Part shown: positions 33,647 to 46,004 of the stretch, piece after piece
How the letters are laid out: each line of letters begins with the position of its first letter
How positions within the stretch are numbered: the stretch's first letter is position 1
Assembly (NCBI GenBank): GCA_950295325.1
Contig: OX485806.1
Span: forward strand, 57,967,169 to 58,031,168
Reading direction: 5' to 3'
Length of the DNA: 64,000 nucleotides
Source: Polytrichum commune
Taxonomy: Eukaryota; Streptophyta; Polytrichopsida; Polytrichales; Polytrichaceae
Made by a program: the position numbers and the translations under genes
The notes under the pieces: generated by a model
What the model saw: only the letters and a program-made list of their open reading frames with translations
Databases searched by the model: none
What the model was told of the DNA's origin: nothing

Positions 33647-35786
33647 TTCTCAAAGTTTAAAAAATCTATTGAGATTACAATTTTAATACCCTATTGGTAA
33701 TTAGAAATCTAGAATGCATACAATATTAAACATCTTATTTTTCATACAAATTTTTGATAGCCTTTAGTTTTTAGCTAGGGGGTGGTCTATTGTGAATTGG
33801 CATTTTAACGATGGGATTGCATTGTTGTGGTATGGCAAGAATAAAACATAATATAAATCAATTACACGAACAAAATTATAATGGAGAATGCAAATAGATT
33901 ACGACCTTAAAATTTAGTTTCTTAAGAAACACAATTATCCAACATTTGTAGGATAGCAAATGTTCATACAACATTTACAAAAGAATCTCAAACATCAAAT
34001 ATTGTCTCAAATAGACCCCTTCATGTCAACATCTCGGGGGGGTAGTCATTGGTTGGAGTAGCAATATACGTGTCAACAAATGATAGGGTATTTTAAAAAC
34101 ATGGGGGCTAAAAATTATAAATGGACTTAAGAGTAATATAGGGTATCAAAAATGGCACTGGACATCTTTAAAGTACTATAGGGTATGGAATAATAGGTAA
34201 TTTGGAATTATAAGTAATGCAAGCTATTTTTCTATTAACCCAAAGTAGAAATTTACATAATGATAGCATGTGAAAAAAAAAAAATTGAAAGTAATACCCC
34301 CTATAAAATAGTGGTTGTTCGCACCTATATCCTTAACTTTTTAACACACTACCCCCCCCCCCCCCCGAGGTCAGCATTTAAACATAATGGAGTTGAATAT
34401 ATCCTTAATGAAGATAAACCTTCATGGAATAAGATTAAGCAAAATGTGGTCCCTTACATATGTTATATTGCATGGTATTTTTTAAGAAATGGTTTCCAAC
34501 ATTAATTCGTTTCTTATATTTTATATAGAATTCTACAAAATTATACCTTGAATGAATATTAAATATGGCTAGCGCCCCCCTCACATGAAAACCTTCCAAT
34601 GTTTCATACATTTTCAAAATATTTGGCTATAAAGATCAACATTTAGATGTCTTAGCAGATGGTGCCACTTAAACACTTACCCGCTTTGCCCTTTAAGAAC
34701 CTAGTCCATTGGGGGGCCAGGTTGGAGTTGCCCCAAAAATGCCAACTTCGCCAAAGTGTACAAAACTATTCTTAACCTTATTATTATTTTTAGGTAATTA
34801 AATTTTGATATAATCAATTGATCAACTAATTACAATTTTCCTAACCTAATAAAATAAATATGTTTTTTGTTGTTTCCATGTAAACAAAGAATAACTACTA
34901 CCTAAAATGGCACAAACACAAAGATCTTTTTTTTGTAGTTGGGCCATTTGCCTTATTTGTTTTTAGGATTTTCCTTCTTCGAATAAGAAGATATCAAATA
35001 AATAAATAAAAACTCAACATTCAAGCAATTTTTTTTCTTTGATAAAGGTATATTCTTATTTTAATCCTTAAGTTTTGTGGTTTTTTTTTTTCAACCTTCC
35101 ATTAATATTTCATGCCCTTTTAATACACTACGTCCATAGCCATAGCTCTTCGAAGACTCATAGTCCTTGTATAGAAAATTAAAGCTACATTAAACATGAT
35201 ATTTAGTGTCATATGGTATTTAATTTCACTATGGTAACTTTTTGGATGACATTTTTCATGAATATATGAATAAATAATGTCATGGATGATGGACGAGTTC
35301 ATCCACTGGCCAAAACCTTACCATATTTTGTTAGCAAATACCCTCCCAACAAGATTTGGACCACCTACCCAAAGAAATTAACATATCTACACACACACAC
35401 CATTCTTCTATCATTAATCCTACATAATCTACCCTCAGACCAAACACGATGCCTCCTAATCCCTTTCTTGCAAAAACATTATCCAAGAAGCCTATATCAT
35501 GTTCATTGGACCCTTTTTTTATTACATTTACCACCATCAACACCATCACACGTGACCTACAAATCCCTCAACTTGATATTGCTTGACATACATTATGTTT
35601 GGTTATCAAAGACCTCTAACAACAATTTGTAATAAAAAGAAATTCTTCCTTTAGTTAAGTTAAGTATCCTTACCAATACATAACCCTTATCATTTCCCTT
35701 ATTGTTAGACTATTGGTTATTGGCGTGACACTGGAGTTTACATGTTCTACTAGACACTCTACTAGTGGGTTTATGACTACATCCTA
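33647..35786. other. AT-rich region without recognised genes
   Basis: Only short frames are present. A poly(C) run lies near 34351-34366. Nothing resembling a conserved protein was found on either strand. Confidence 0.6.
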
Positions 35787-36744
35787 ACCTTGATAATGTC
35801 ACACCCTCCGTTTCACCAAAAAGTGTGATATAAACAAGGTGTGACATAATTGATAATGTCACATTTTGTGCATAATGTGATATTATCAAAAAATATGTAG
35901 AAAATCAAAATAAATTATAATGTAAAAAAAAGAACAAATACGATACTTCAATGTTTTTGAATGTAAAATCTAATTCAAAATTGTGAATAACAACAAAAAC
36001 ACATCATAATGTGTCAATTGAGATCAGGTAAAGACCCTTCACTAAAGACAAAGAAGCTTCTAATGTCACATTGGTTTGTTGATGTTAAATGTGCAACACC
36101 AATGCTAATGAGTTTGTCATGGGATTTTTCCATTCCTAACAACTCTAGAGTGTTGAAAATCTGAGAACCTTGGCTAGCTATAAAATTCAAAACATCTTCA
36201 GCATATTTTTGTGCATCACTTAGCTTCACTACTTTAGACTCATCATCACTGCTATCAACAATCAATGGGTCTACTTCCATGGAATCAAATACATGTTCGC
36301 CATCTTGCACTAATTGCACAAGCTCCTAAGTAGAATATTCCACCTCAAAATCATCTTCACCTTCCATGTTTAACATGAACCATGCCCACCCATGCCCACC
36401 CATGAACAAGAATATCGCACCCATGCCCACCCAAAACCCATGGGCATGGGTATGGGCACCCAATGTAGGGCTCTACAAAGAAGCTCCTACAAAGAAGTCA
36501 CATTGTTTTGCCCAAAGGTAGGTGGAGATGCCGATGTCATCCATATAATTTGTTGTCCATCCGGCATTTTCATCCATATTACTTGTTATTATCACACTTA
36601 CACTCCAAATTTTGGGAAAAAATAGTTACATTATCAAGGGTGATAGTGATAATAACGAGGGAGTTTTACACTATGAAAATCGGTTTCAAACTTTTAGGTG
36701 ACAATATCAAGGTGTTCTATTACCAAGTGTGACATTATCAAGGT
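35787..36744 (-). mobile_element. Pogo/Tc1-mariner-like DNA transposon, deleted, with perfect 18-bp ends and TA duplication
   Basis: The left end ACCTTGATAATGTCACAC (35787-35804) and the right end, its exact reverse complement (36727-36744), are each flanked by TA (35785-35786 and 36745-36746). This is the Tc1/mariner/pogo target signature. Further copies of TGATAATGTCAC occur inside near the left end. A minus-strand frame, 36319-36014, encodes an acidic stretch (VDSSDDESKVVKLSDAQKYA) and a helical end resembling the C terminus of pogo/Tigger-type transposases. No catalytic DDE core is present in the 958 bp, so this is an internally deleted copy. A repeated CCCATGCCCACC tract lies at about 36379-36463. 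Confidence 0.85.
36014..36319 (-). pseudogene. C-terminal remnant of a pogo-like transposase
   Basis: A frame of about 101 residues sits inside the inverted-repeat element. It has an acidic Asp/Ser/Glu cluster, then LSDAQKYAEDVLNFIASQ and a Leu-rich helix, ending SEGSLPDLN. This matches the usual tail layout of pogo/Tigger transposases by general appearance only. Everything upstream (DNA-binding and DDE parts) is missing. Confidence 0.5.
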
Positions 36745-36746
36745 TA

Positions 36747-39590
36747 GGGTGTACTTCAACTACTGGATATTTATCATTTAAGAAATCACATGGTTTCCTT
36801 TACAGGCTTGTGACCCGCATAATCCAAATACCGATACTACTAGGTATTTTTTTGTACTTTGAGACCATTAACCCTTTCAAAGGTATGCACTTTTTCGATA
36901 GCTAACATCAATTGTTAATCTTGGTAGTTGCCTCACATCTGTTAAATGTTTTACCATAATGTATTTTTATAAATCTTGATAATGTCTTGAATAACTTCTT
37001 TAATATTGATTATTATAGTTCTTCCAATTACTAGGTTTGACTCTACCTTTCAAACACTTTGTCAGCCACAAACCCTCACCCTTGTGCGTCTTAGTTCAGG
37101 TGAGAGCCTATGGCTCACATGTGTTTGCATAACTTCCCTCAGTCTTTGGAATTACATTCCCATTGCTTCCCCCACTTAATTGTAAAACACACAACTTTAT
37201 TCAAATGGCACAAGGCCCAAGTATCTAGAAATACTCTTGGATATTGTACTCATTAACACCCACCCTCATCCACTAAACCTCAATGCCACTCCAAGCTTCA
37301 AACCCACCACACCGAATTACTACACTACACTAAGCTCTTCTCTAAGGAGGCATCCAAGCAACCTAATCATGTTTTAACTTACCCGTGCTTATAGATTAAC
37401 CTAACTACTCCTCTGATCGGCCACCTCACAACTCTCATACCTAACATTTAACACTTACAGCCACTAATCCAAAACTAATGGCACATTGCCTTATACACCG
37501 GCATTGACCGTTTTCACACTCTGCCGAGCCTCACTCTTCCCCTGTTTTCCACCTGTGCCACATTCCCTTAGTATCGGTGACAAACCATTCGAATTTTGTT
37601 TCATCAAACTTGGTGAGAAAAACTTCTATGGTCAATCCAGATCTCCACTTCAGAGTTGTCAGTGTTTGCTCCTGCTTGTTTGACATTCGGAGTCCCCAAG
37701 CATTCAATCGGAAGGAGTTGCAACCTCCTCAGCTTATTAGCTCTATGGAATCCCGATTCAGGAGTGAACTCGGCCAAAAACTATCATCTTCTGGCAGTCC
37801 TGAATTGACCTTATTACACAGCCCACATCAGTCGCATCCTTAATAAATCCGTGCCAGCACTGATCCAGCATCAACAATCCCCTCCTCACCTGTAACTCAA
37901 ATTTTGCTAAGCTCGCCCATACTATCTTCCCTAGTCCAGCTCTGTATACACAAACAAAATCCCAACCATTCCAGGCATTCACGCACATGACCTCCCTGCT
38001 TTCGGATGACAGTAAGCTTGAGGCGAGCACTTTGCGGGAGCAACCAGACTTCGGTTGTGGCAGATTCCAAATCCCACATCAATGGTTCAACCTTCCCCCA
38101 GACTAGTAGTGAAATTTGGATGCATCACTGAATCCGAATGAATTGGCAACAAATGAGAACCCATCGTCAAATCTTGCCGCTCTCTGTAGTGCTCGAAGAA
38201 ACTCGAATGTTGCTCAGCTGGGTCGAATGCTACCTCCCCCGTCGTAGGCAATGCAGGTGGTTGGGTTCTTCCCCAACACCTCAAAATTCCTCCCTTCTTC
38301 TCACACCGCACAGAACTGGTTAACTTACTCCTACTGCTGCCAAAGGAATTCAGATCCCAACCCGAATTTTTTCCAGCTCATCCCATCCTTCCGAAATGTC
38401 CTTTGGGACTCGACAGGGTCTTTGCTGGAATCTGTTCAGCAGCTCTCTCACAACACCCTGCTTGGTGCATCATCTTCGCACGTCTGGATTCTTCCAGGGT
38501 CTTGCCCTCCCCGACAGCTCTCCGCTGCTGGGCGTTCGAGAGAAAGAGAGACAACACCGAACCAAGCATTCCAGGGGACCCCCCTCTCGGGACCCAGTAA
38601 TCCTGGCTCTCATCCACAATGGGAGAGAACCCCCTGCCCTTAATTGAACAACACCCTAGGCCAAGATGGACAATAATCTCAGTTTTCACGCACCCTTTAA
38701 ACCCATCATAATTTTAATTCTGACTAAAATATTTTTTCTTTTTTTTATTACTTTTCTTTTTACTCAAAACAAAATCACAACACATCAATTCACTTACAAC
38801 TAACTTCACTTACTCAACTCTCTCGAGTCTTCAAACAATCACTCCCAATGCCAATCCTAATGTTTAGGTAAAGTTTTTAAGTTAAATTGCAATGTGAGCA
38901 TTGATTTGGGCTCACATAATTGGCGACCATCATGGGATGGATCCAGAATCTCTTACTTGAAGGCAAATGTCACTTCATGCCTTGTACTCCTTACACCGAC
39001 TTCTTGAAGTGCATGTCGGGAAGCTCTCCCCATTTAATGTTTCCAATTGCAGACTTCTAGTCAATTACTATTGGGAGTAGTTGTGTCCTCACTTGATTTC
39101 CATAGCAATTGATTTTGTATTTAATTTTTAATTTGAGTAGTCATCACTTTAATATACTTTCATAGTACCAATCAATTACACGTCACTAGTGGATTGTCTA
39201 AGTAATTGCTCCCATTAGCAAGCAATTAGGGAGCTTTTGCATCCATTAATAATTGATTACAACATTTATTGCTTACATGGAAATAAACTCCATATGAATC
39301 TAGTGTACATGAAATGGGAAAGGGGAGAAGAAACAATAATTATTGCATTCATAATAAAAAATGTTATATTATAACAAAGGGTTGATAATGGTAGCCGTAA
39401 TGATGTACCAATTTTTGGTGCTTTAGCGGGCAAGTTGACTGGCCCGATGAAATCAAAACTCTATTTTTGAAAGACCTTGGTGGGCATCTTGAGGTGTAAA
39501 GGTTGGAGGTTTGTTGATATTTTGGGGCCAACCCTCTGACTCCCGTAGGCTATCAATTTTTTTTTAATAGATCGTTTTCCCATTTTTTGT
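36747..39590. other. No gene recognised
   Basis: Mixed AT-rich and, at 37.8-38.6 kb, more GC-rich sequence with short overlapping frames on both strands. None shows a recognisable family pattern. A retroelement leader is possible but not supported. Confidence 0.5.
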
Positions 39591-40090
39591 GTGTGTTAAG
39601 GTATTGGACATATGGTGTTGTCCAATCCAGTTCCATTTCTTTAGTCAAATTTTCTTGTGCCTCAAAGGGTTCAACGGGTAGTGGGTCGTCATCTTCGAAA
39701 TCTTGTGGGATAGAGGTATTGGATTCTTCCATATTTTTGTTTGTAATCTTACACTCTAGGCATTCTTGGCAATATTTATTATCTATTCCAAAACTTTACT
39801 TCGACGAGTAAACCACCACTTTGATGCCACACCATCGCCGTATCTATGTCTTGGGCTCCTTCTTGTTGCTCTTCAACATCTAACGTGCCATCACATATTC
39901 CGTTGTTGCGTTCATCAACATCGTCTCCAAGGTAGTGATCAAGTACTCGTACGAGGCCGATAAACTCTCCAGCAAAATCATGACAATGTTTACGTCCTGC
40001 ACGGGTACCTTTAAACATGAGAGTTGATCCGCAAACGCTTTGACCTTGTTGACGTGGTTCAACAAGTCATGGCCTTCTTACATGGAGGGG
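39590..40090 (-). pseudogene. Copia-type gag fragment
   Basis: The minus-strand frame at 40065-39880 reads HVNKVKAFADQLSCLKVPVQ then LLESLSASYEYLITTLETM. This is the UBN2-type gag segment of plant copia elements, with the typical spacing of the LL-SLP-SY box. Downstream text in other frames (Glu/Pro-rich, EDDDPLPVEPFE) suggests it continues to about 39590 with frameshifts. No LTR was found next to it. Confidence 0.7.
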
Positions 40091-42139
40091 CTTTGGATAA
40101 ATCCAAGAAACTTCTTAGCCACAAGATTGTCCGGATGGGGGCAAGGTGATGACGCGTACTCATAGAAATGCAACCCACGAGCTAACAAGAGTTGGCGCAT
40201 AGGAGTCATGAACCCATGTCTCGAAATTGCAAAGTGGGAACCGAGTCAGATGGGACTTGGCATCACCTCCGTGCGATTGGACGTGCCTTAACAATGGAAA
40301 ACCATCTCGGAGTTGCAACTTAAACAACTTAGTGGTAACATTGAGGTCCGGCCTAGATGTGTCAAGTTACACTAGTGGCCAAAATGTCAAAGTCACTTTC
40401 AACCCTTAGCTTTAGACTGTGTAATCCACTGCTGACTCATTTACACGAACATCACTCCCACAAAAATTGGATTGTTCGGGATTTCTATTATATTTGAAGG
40501 TGGTCTAATGTGTCCTCATTTAAGTTTTCATGAATCCTTCAGGAGTAGGTGCCCTTGGTTTTTAATTTCATGTTCCCTTAAATCCTAATGTCAAGGTTAA
40601 GAGTCTTTAAATCCATTTCCTAATTCTATGCCCAACATTATGGGAATCCAATCTTTATATCTTTCATAATTTGAGTGACTTATAACTATATTTGTTCTAT
40701 CCAAGATTTCAAAGGTGTTCAATTAAGAATTCCAAAGTCTTAGGTTGATTAAAGCATATTCCTTTGCTAAATGTTAATGATAGGAATTACCTATTTACTT
40801 CATCACCTATCAAATATTTATCAATATCGGGTCCAAGTGATCTTACATTCAAGATAATTTGATTAACATCTTTATTCCCTCATCCACAATTCTCTAGGTC
40901 GATATGAGGGTGTTACAACATGAGAATCAATCAACATAGGGTTGATTAACCCACTTGTTGGCCTCTCTTCAACCTATCACTTGACGGTGTTATCTCCATT
41001 GATTCAATTTCATACCTCATTCAATAGTAACTCAAGACATCAACTCTGATAATAATTGAGAGTATTGATGGATAATTGTGCATTTTTTTATCTACCAAGT
41101 GTAGGTGTTTTTACTACCTACCTTGACAAACCATCCGAGAATATTCTTTGAGATCCAACTTTGTGAATTTTTTTGAGTTTTGTTTGCTATGTAGGTCTGA
41201 TTGAATCTTCTCTCAATTCCAAAATACTCATGTTGTTAAGTCACCTTCCATTTTTAATCATTTTTTGGTCTTCAACTCTAAGTGGGTTCTTTGAATTCTT
41301 TTATTCAATCTTTCCTTAGCTCCACCCAAAGGTTTTTAAGCATGTGACCCCATTCAGTCTTTTGCAACGTTCTTGTGAGAAGGTAAATGAACCTTAATGC
41401 CCCTCGGTGCAAGTTCTCCATGTAGAATTTCCAATGCATAGTGCACCTTGGGTACCAATACTAGCGTTGAAAAAAATAGGCTTAGAGCCTTTGGACACTC
41501 ATGTAAAGTCTTTGTGGCAAATGAAGTGTATTATGGCCCTTTACCTGGCCTCTTCAAATAGTTTCTCACATCTAAGTATCTGCAAAATTTTGTAAATGTC
41601 AACTATGGCTTAAATTAGCAATGTATATAATTATAGCCTATATTATGTGCCTATATTTAGAGTTGTAATTTTAATTTACCAACTTTACTTTGTTTGGAAT
41701 GCTCCTCCTAATTACATATCCTTACGTATCTAATGGCTAGATTTTCATCCATCCTAGCTTCATTAATCACATGTCCTTATAAATGGGGACATGTTCGTGC
41801 TTCTTCATTCCCGATTTGGTCCTGTACTCGTACTCACTAGTCTTCCAAGTGTCTTTGTCGGGTTGTTTTTATTGGCACTCCAAGTTCTTGAACTAGGTCA
41901 TTCCCACTGGCCGTCTAAGTTATCGAATTGCTATGTTTCCACTAGCCATCTTCCATCTTCTTTTCACCGCTTCCACGTCCTTCTCATATTTTCTCTACAT
42001 TCTTGCTCATTTGATGAACGCTGCTTGGTTACTCTACACTGGTGCTATTTAAAAACCACTCTATCAGCATCTACGCTTTGCGTAGATATTGATGAACCCC
42101 TCAATTGCCCCATTCACGCAAGTTTTGTGGAAATTATGG
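40091..42139. other. No gene recognised
   Basis: AT-rich, short frames only. From about 42055 the sequence begins to resemble the hairpin-rich repeat in reverse orientation (CATCTACGCTTTGCGTAGAT). Confidence 0.55.
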
Positions 42140-42440
42140 GTGTTCAAACCTAGGCGCCACTCCTTAGGCAACGCCCCATTGAAATTGACATATTTCTCAG
42201 CTCACACCTCGGATGCCATAAGCTACTTATAGCTCATGGCCTTATCCTTGTGACTCCTAGTCTTCATGGGTGCGAGGTGTTCTTAACGCCCAAAGCCTGC
42301 ACCCACATTAGGATCACTTGGGCCATCTCACATATGGCGCCACAAGACCCGGGTGTCACTTTGGGGCCCCCCTTATGCCCATGGTCTTTCGGGCACTCTT
42401 CATGAAGAGGTGCGCAACAAGAACCTTAGTATTTTTGAGA
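42055..42440 (-). repeat. Inverted partial copy of the 868-bp hairpin-rich unit
   Basis: Read on the minus strand this matches the start of the forward unit at 42478 onward (GGTGCGCAACAAGA ..., GGGCACTCTTCATGAAGAGG region, TCACTTGGGCC). It faces the forward copies across a spacer of about 40 bp, forming a large inverted repeat. Similarity is clear but diverged, with an internal deletion relative to the full unit. Confidence 0.75.
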
Positions 42441-42477
42441 CCCTATTTTGAGAAAGAGCGATATTAGGATCAAGGGT

Positions 42478-44212
42478 TGTCGCGCACCTCTCCATGAGGA
42501 GTGCCCGACAAACCATGGGCACAAGGGGGACCCCAGAGTGACGACCGGAACTTGTGGCGCCGTTGGTGAGAGGGCCCAAGTGATCCTAGTGTGGGTGAGG
42601 GCCCGGGCGTTGGGAACGCCTCCCACCCAACGACACTAGGAGGCACAAGGGTAAGGCCATGAGCTATGCGTAGCTTATGACGTGTAGATTCCATAATGCT
42701 CATGAAACACCTCAATCGGAGGTGTGAGCTGGGAGTTATGGCATTTTGAGTGGGGCGCTGTCCCGGGACAGCGCCCTGCTACATCAATGGCCTGGGAGTG
42801 GCTCCCGGGACTGCCAAGGTTTAAACAAGCATAACTTCCTCAATACTTGCCCGAATGGGACAAGTGAGGAGTTCATCGGCATCTACGTAAAGCGTAGATG
42901 AAAATGGAGTGGTTTCTTCTTAGAATAAAAAATCACATAAGTAAGTTATGATGGTCTGAAGCTGCTAGGGGCTTCTAGGCCCAGCAGCTAAGGGAAAAGG
43001 TCTACTTGGCCCCAACTCTTGGTAGAGAGACAAAAGGTTTCTTGGTGGTGGGGGACGGGCCCCACCTAGAGTCCTAGAGGCTTATATGGGTGAGGTGGTG
43101 TGGCCTCACCCAGCCTAGACCGAATGGCACGGCCTTCATGGGCTTTGGCCCAATGTGAGGCCATAGTTGCCTCGTACGCTTCGGGTTGTTACACTGTTGC
43201 TTCGGCAACGCGATGATCAACGTACGATTGGACTTCCATGAATGGAAGTCCACATCAAAGAATTGGTTACCGATTAAGGGGTGAGTCCCGAAAGCAAAGT
43301 AGGAGGGTTCGTTCCCTCTTATGAACTATAAGGTTCGGGGTAAGATGTCGCACACCTCTCCATGAGGAGTGCCCGAAACACCATGGGCACAAGGGGGACC
43401 CCGGAGTGACACCCGGGACTTGTGGCGCCGTTGGTGAGAGGGCCCAAGTGATTCTAGTGTGGGTGAGGGCCGCGGGCGTTGGGAATGCCTCCCACCCACG
43501 GAGACTAGGAGGCACAAGGGTAAGGCCATGAGCTATGCGTAGCTCATGGCGTGGTGATTCTAGAGCGCTCAAGAACGCCTCAATCGGAAGTGTGAGCTAG
43601 GAGTTATGGCAATTTGAGTGGGGCGCTGTCCCGGGACAGCGCCCTGGTACATGAGTGCCTGGGAGTGATTCCCGGGACTGCCAAGGTTCAAACAGGCATA
43701 ACTCCCTCAATACTTGCCGGAATGAGGCAAGTGAGGAGTCTATTGGCATCTACGTAAAGCCTAGATGAAGATGGAGTGGTTTTTTGTTAGCACCGGACAT
43801 CGTACAAGGAAGTTATGATAGTCTGAAGCTGCTGGGGGCTTCTAGGCCCAACAACTAAGGGAAAATGTCTACTTGGCCCCAACTCTTGGTAGAGAGACAA
43901 GAGGTCTCTTGACGGTGGGGTAGGGGCCTCGCGTAGAGTCCTAGAGGCTTATATGGGTGAGGTGGTGTGAACTCACCCACCCGAGGCCGAACGGCACGGC
44001 CTCCATGGGCATTGGCCCAATGTGAGGCCATAGTTGCCTAGTATGCTTCGGGTTGTTGTAGTGTTGCTCCGGCAACGCGATGATCAACATAAGATGGGAC
44101 TTCCATGAACGGAAGTCCACATCTTGGAATGGGTTACCGATTAAGGGGTGAGTCCCGAAAGCAAAGTAGGAGGGTTGGTTCCCTCCTATGAACTATAAGG
44201 TCCGGGGTAGGA
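42478..44212 (+). repeat. Tandem dimer of an 868-bp hairpin-rich unit
   Basis: Two head-to-tail copies start TGTCGCGCACC (42478) and TGTCGCACACC (about 43346). The offset measured on an identical 24-bp palindrome (42753-42776 and 43621-43644, centre CCCGGG) is 868. Each unit carries several strong hairpins. Examples are 42880-42900 (8-bp arms), 43196-43209 (GTTGC-TTCG-GCAAC), 43230-43251 (10-bp arms with centre GA) and 43525-43550 (11-bp arms, loop TGCG). No protein is encoded. It could be the LTR pair of a very short element or another structured repeat. Confidence 0.8.
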
Positions 44213-44560
44213 GGAGCTAACCATTAGCATGGCGGAATGCGAATGGTTAGCGCTCGTAACCTTTGCTAGAAACAAAAATTGGCAAGCTTGTTAATTGGGG
44301 TAACAAGGATTACGACAAGGGCATTGGTAAAAATAATGGTGGATGGAGTTCTAAGAACGGTGGTGATAGTATCAGTCATCCATTGAATCAAGGATTTCTT
44401 AAAAAAATGATTGGTCATTTGCATAAAGACATGAATGGAAGGTTTCTTGCCCTTGCCATGCCTTTCACTTCCCCAACATCATTTTCATAAGTAGAATGAG
44501 TTAGGTTTTACTCTTCCTTCGACTTTTTGTCTAATTCAATCACATTAAAGGCAGAATAAA
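44213..44560. other. Flank of the hairpin-rich dimer
   Basis: Starts GGAGCTAACCATTAGCATGG, which recurs in reverse at about 46550-46580 beside another copy of the unit. It is therefore part of the same element beyond the unit. A plus frame near 44263-44490 is not recognisable. Confidence 0.5.
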
Positions 44561-44579
44561 TGAGGTTCTTATAAAAAGG

Positions 44580-45385
44580 TCATGTCCACCTCAAATACAA
44601 ATCCACGGGAGGAGTCCAAGTACCAATTTCCAACCACCATAGACGTTGATCTTGTCATCTTCCTTATAGCTAGTTTGATTGCAAAGCTTACATTAGTTAA
44701 CGAAGCATAATAAATTTAATTTTTTTCTTCTGCACAAAGCATAATAAATTCAGGTCTAAGCATAACAAATTTACTTAGTGCACATAATTATCTTTCTAAC
44801 GATTTAAAAATTACTTTAATCGGATATAAAAACGCAAAAATTATGAGGGTTGGAAGTGCGAGGTCGATTCAACTGATCCTTCCAACCCACCTAACCAACT
44901 TCCACATTTAAAACTTCATAGTAAATTCATTATTTCTTGGATCAGGGCTTTCCATACACCATTAAAAAGTTATTAAAAAGTTTTAAATGAGAAAAAAATA
45001 TGATATTGGCAAGTTAAACCAAGACGAATCCAGCAGACTCTGTAACGCAACAGTCAACCAGGAAGTCTCAAACTACGTATTCCGCCTTCAAAAATTCATA
45101 TCTTATTCATGTCTTAGTCAAATCAAACGTTTTAAACAACCTTAGAAAACTAGATAAAATATTTATTTGGAAAAATATAAATTTTTTTTCAAATTAAAAA
45201 CTTTTATTGGGCTAGCAGGTCTGATCCAACAGCCGCTATAAAAAAGAATACCCTATTTTTCTATTCCATCTTTAAAAATTCATAACTAATTGCTATCTTA
45301 ACCAAATAGCCATGAAAAACGGCTACACATAGCTATAGAAAATCTCTATAAGAGAAAAATGATAATTATTTTGTTCTAGTCATTA
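44580..45385 (+). repeat. Diverged partial third copy of the long repeat arm
   Basis: Shares blocks with 9400-10330: ATGAGGGTTGGAAGTG, GAGGTCGATTCAAC, TCCTTCCAACCCACCT, GGTCTGATCCA and AGAGAAAAATGATAA, in the same order. Identity is clearly lower than between the two arms, with small indels. Confidence 0.8.
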
Positions 45386-45399
45386 TTGTCCACTTCCAA

Positions 45400-45690
45400 A
45401 TCATTGTTGTCATAGGGTATTGTCTCGGCACAACGCCCCACTCAGATTGCCAAATCTCCTAGCTTACACCTCCAATTGAGGTATTTTTTAGTATTCTAGA
45501 ATTTGGCCGCCATAAGCTATTCAAAACTCATGGTGTTACCCTTGTGACTTTTAGTTTTTGTGGGTGAGAGGCGTTCTCAACGCCTAAGGCCCTCACTCAC
45601 AGTAGGATCACTTAGGCCCTCTCACCAATGGCACCACAAATCGCAAGTGTCACTCCGGGGTCCCCTTTGTGCACTTGGTGTTGTGGATAT
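45400..45690 (-). repeat. Partial copy of the hairpin-rich unit
   Basis: Minus-oriented copy recognised by CTCACACTAGGATCACTT-like text and GGCACCACAAA near 45590-45660. It is shorter and more diverged than the dimer. Confidence 0.65.
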
Positions 45691-46004
45691 TCCTCATGAA
45701 AATGAGCGTGATTGCGTTGGAATTTTTTTCTACGAAGTTTGTATCAAAAGCTTCGTCTGGATTTAATACAATAAATAATCAAAAGGGAGTTTTGTATAAT
45801 CCTTATGTCATTATATTAGAAGATTACGCATTGATCAAACACACATCAAAATATTAAAACATACAAAAATTTATTAATAATTTTCTAGTATAATAATAAA
45901 AACATATAGTTCTAAAAATCTATTACCTCACTATATAAACGATCACTAAAAGCCACACCCTCCACCAAAGTAGGCTCATCTTGGATGTGTTGATCTTCCA
46001 TCCA
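45691..46004. other. No gene recognised
   Basis: AT-rich spacer without conserved frames. Confidence 0.5.

Noticed and set aside
41791-42153. A 120-codon plus-strand frame
   Set aside because: Its 3' part lies in the reverse copy of the hairpin-rich unit, and the rest is Leu/Ser-rich without domain features.
42478-44212. Hammerhead ribozyme in the 868-bp unit
   Set aside because: No CUGANGA plus GAAA core was found by eye on either strand, so a retrozyme label is not supported.
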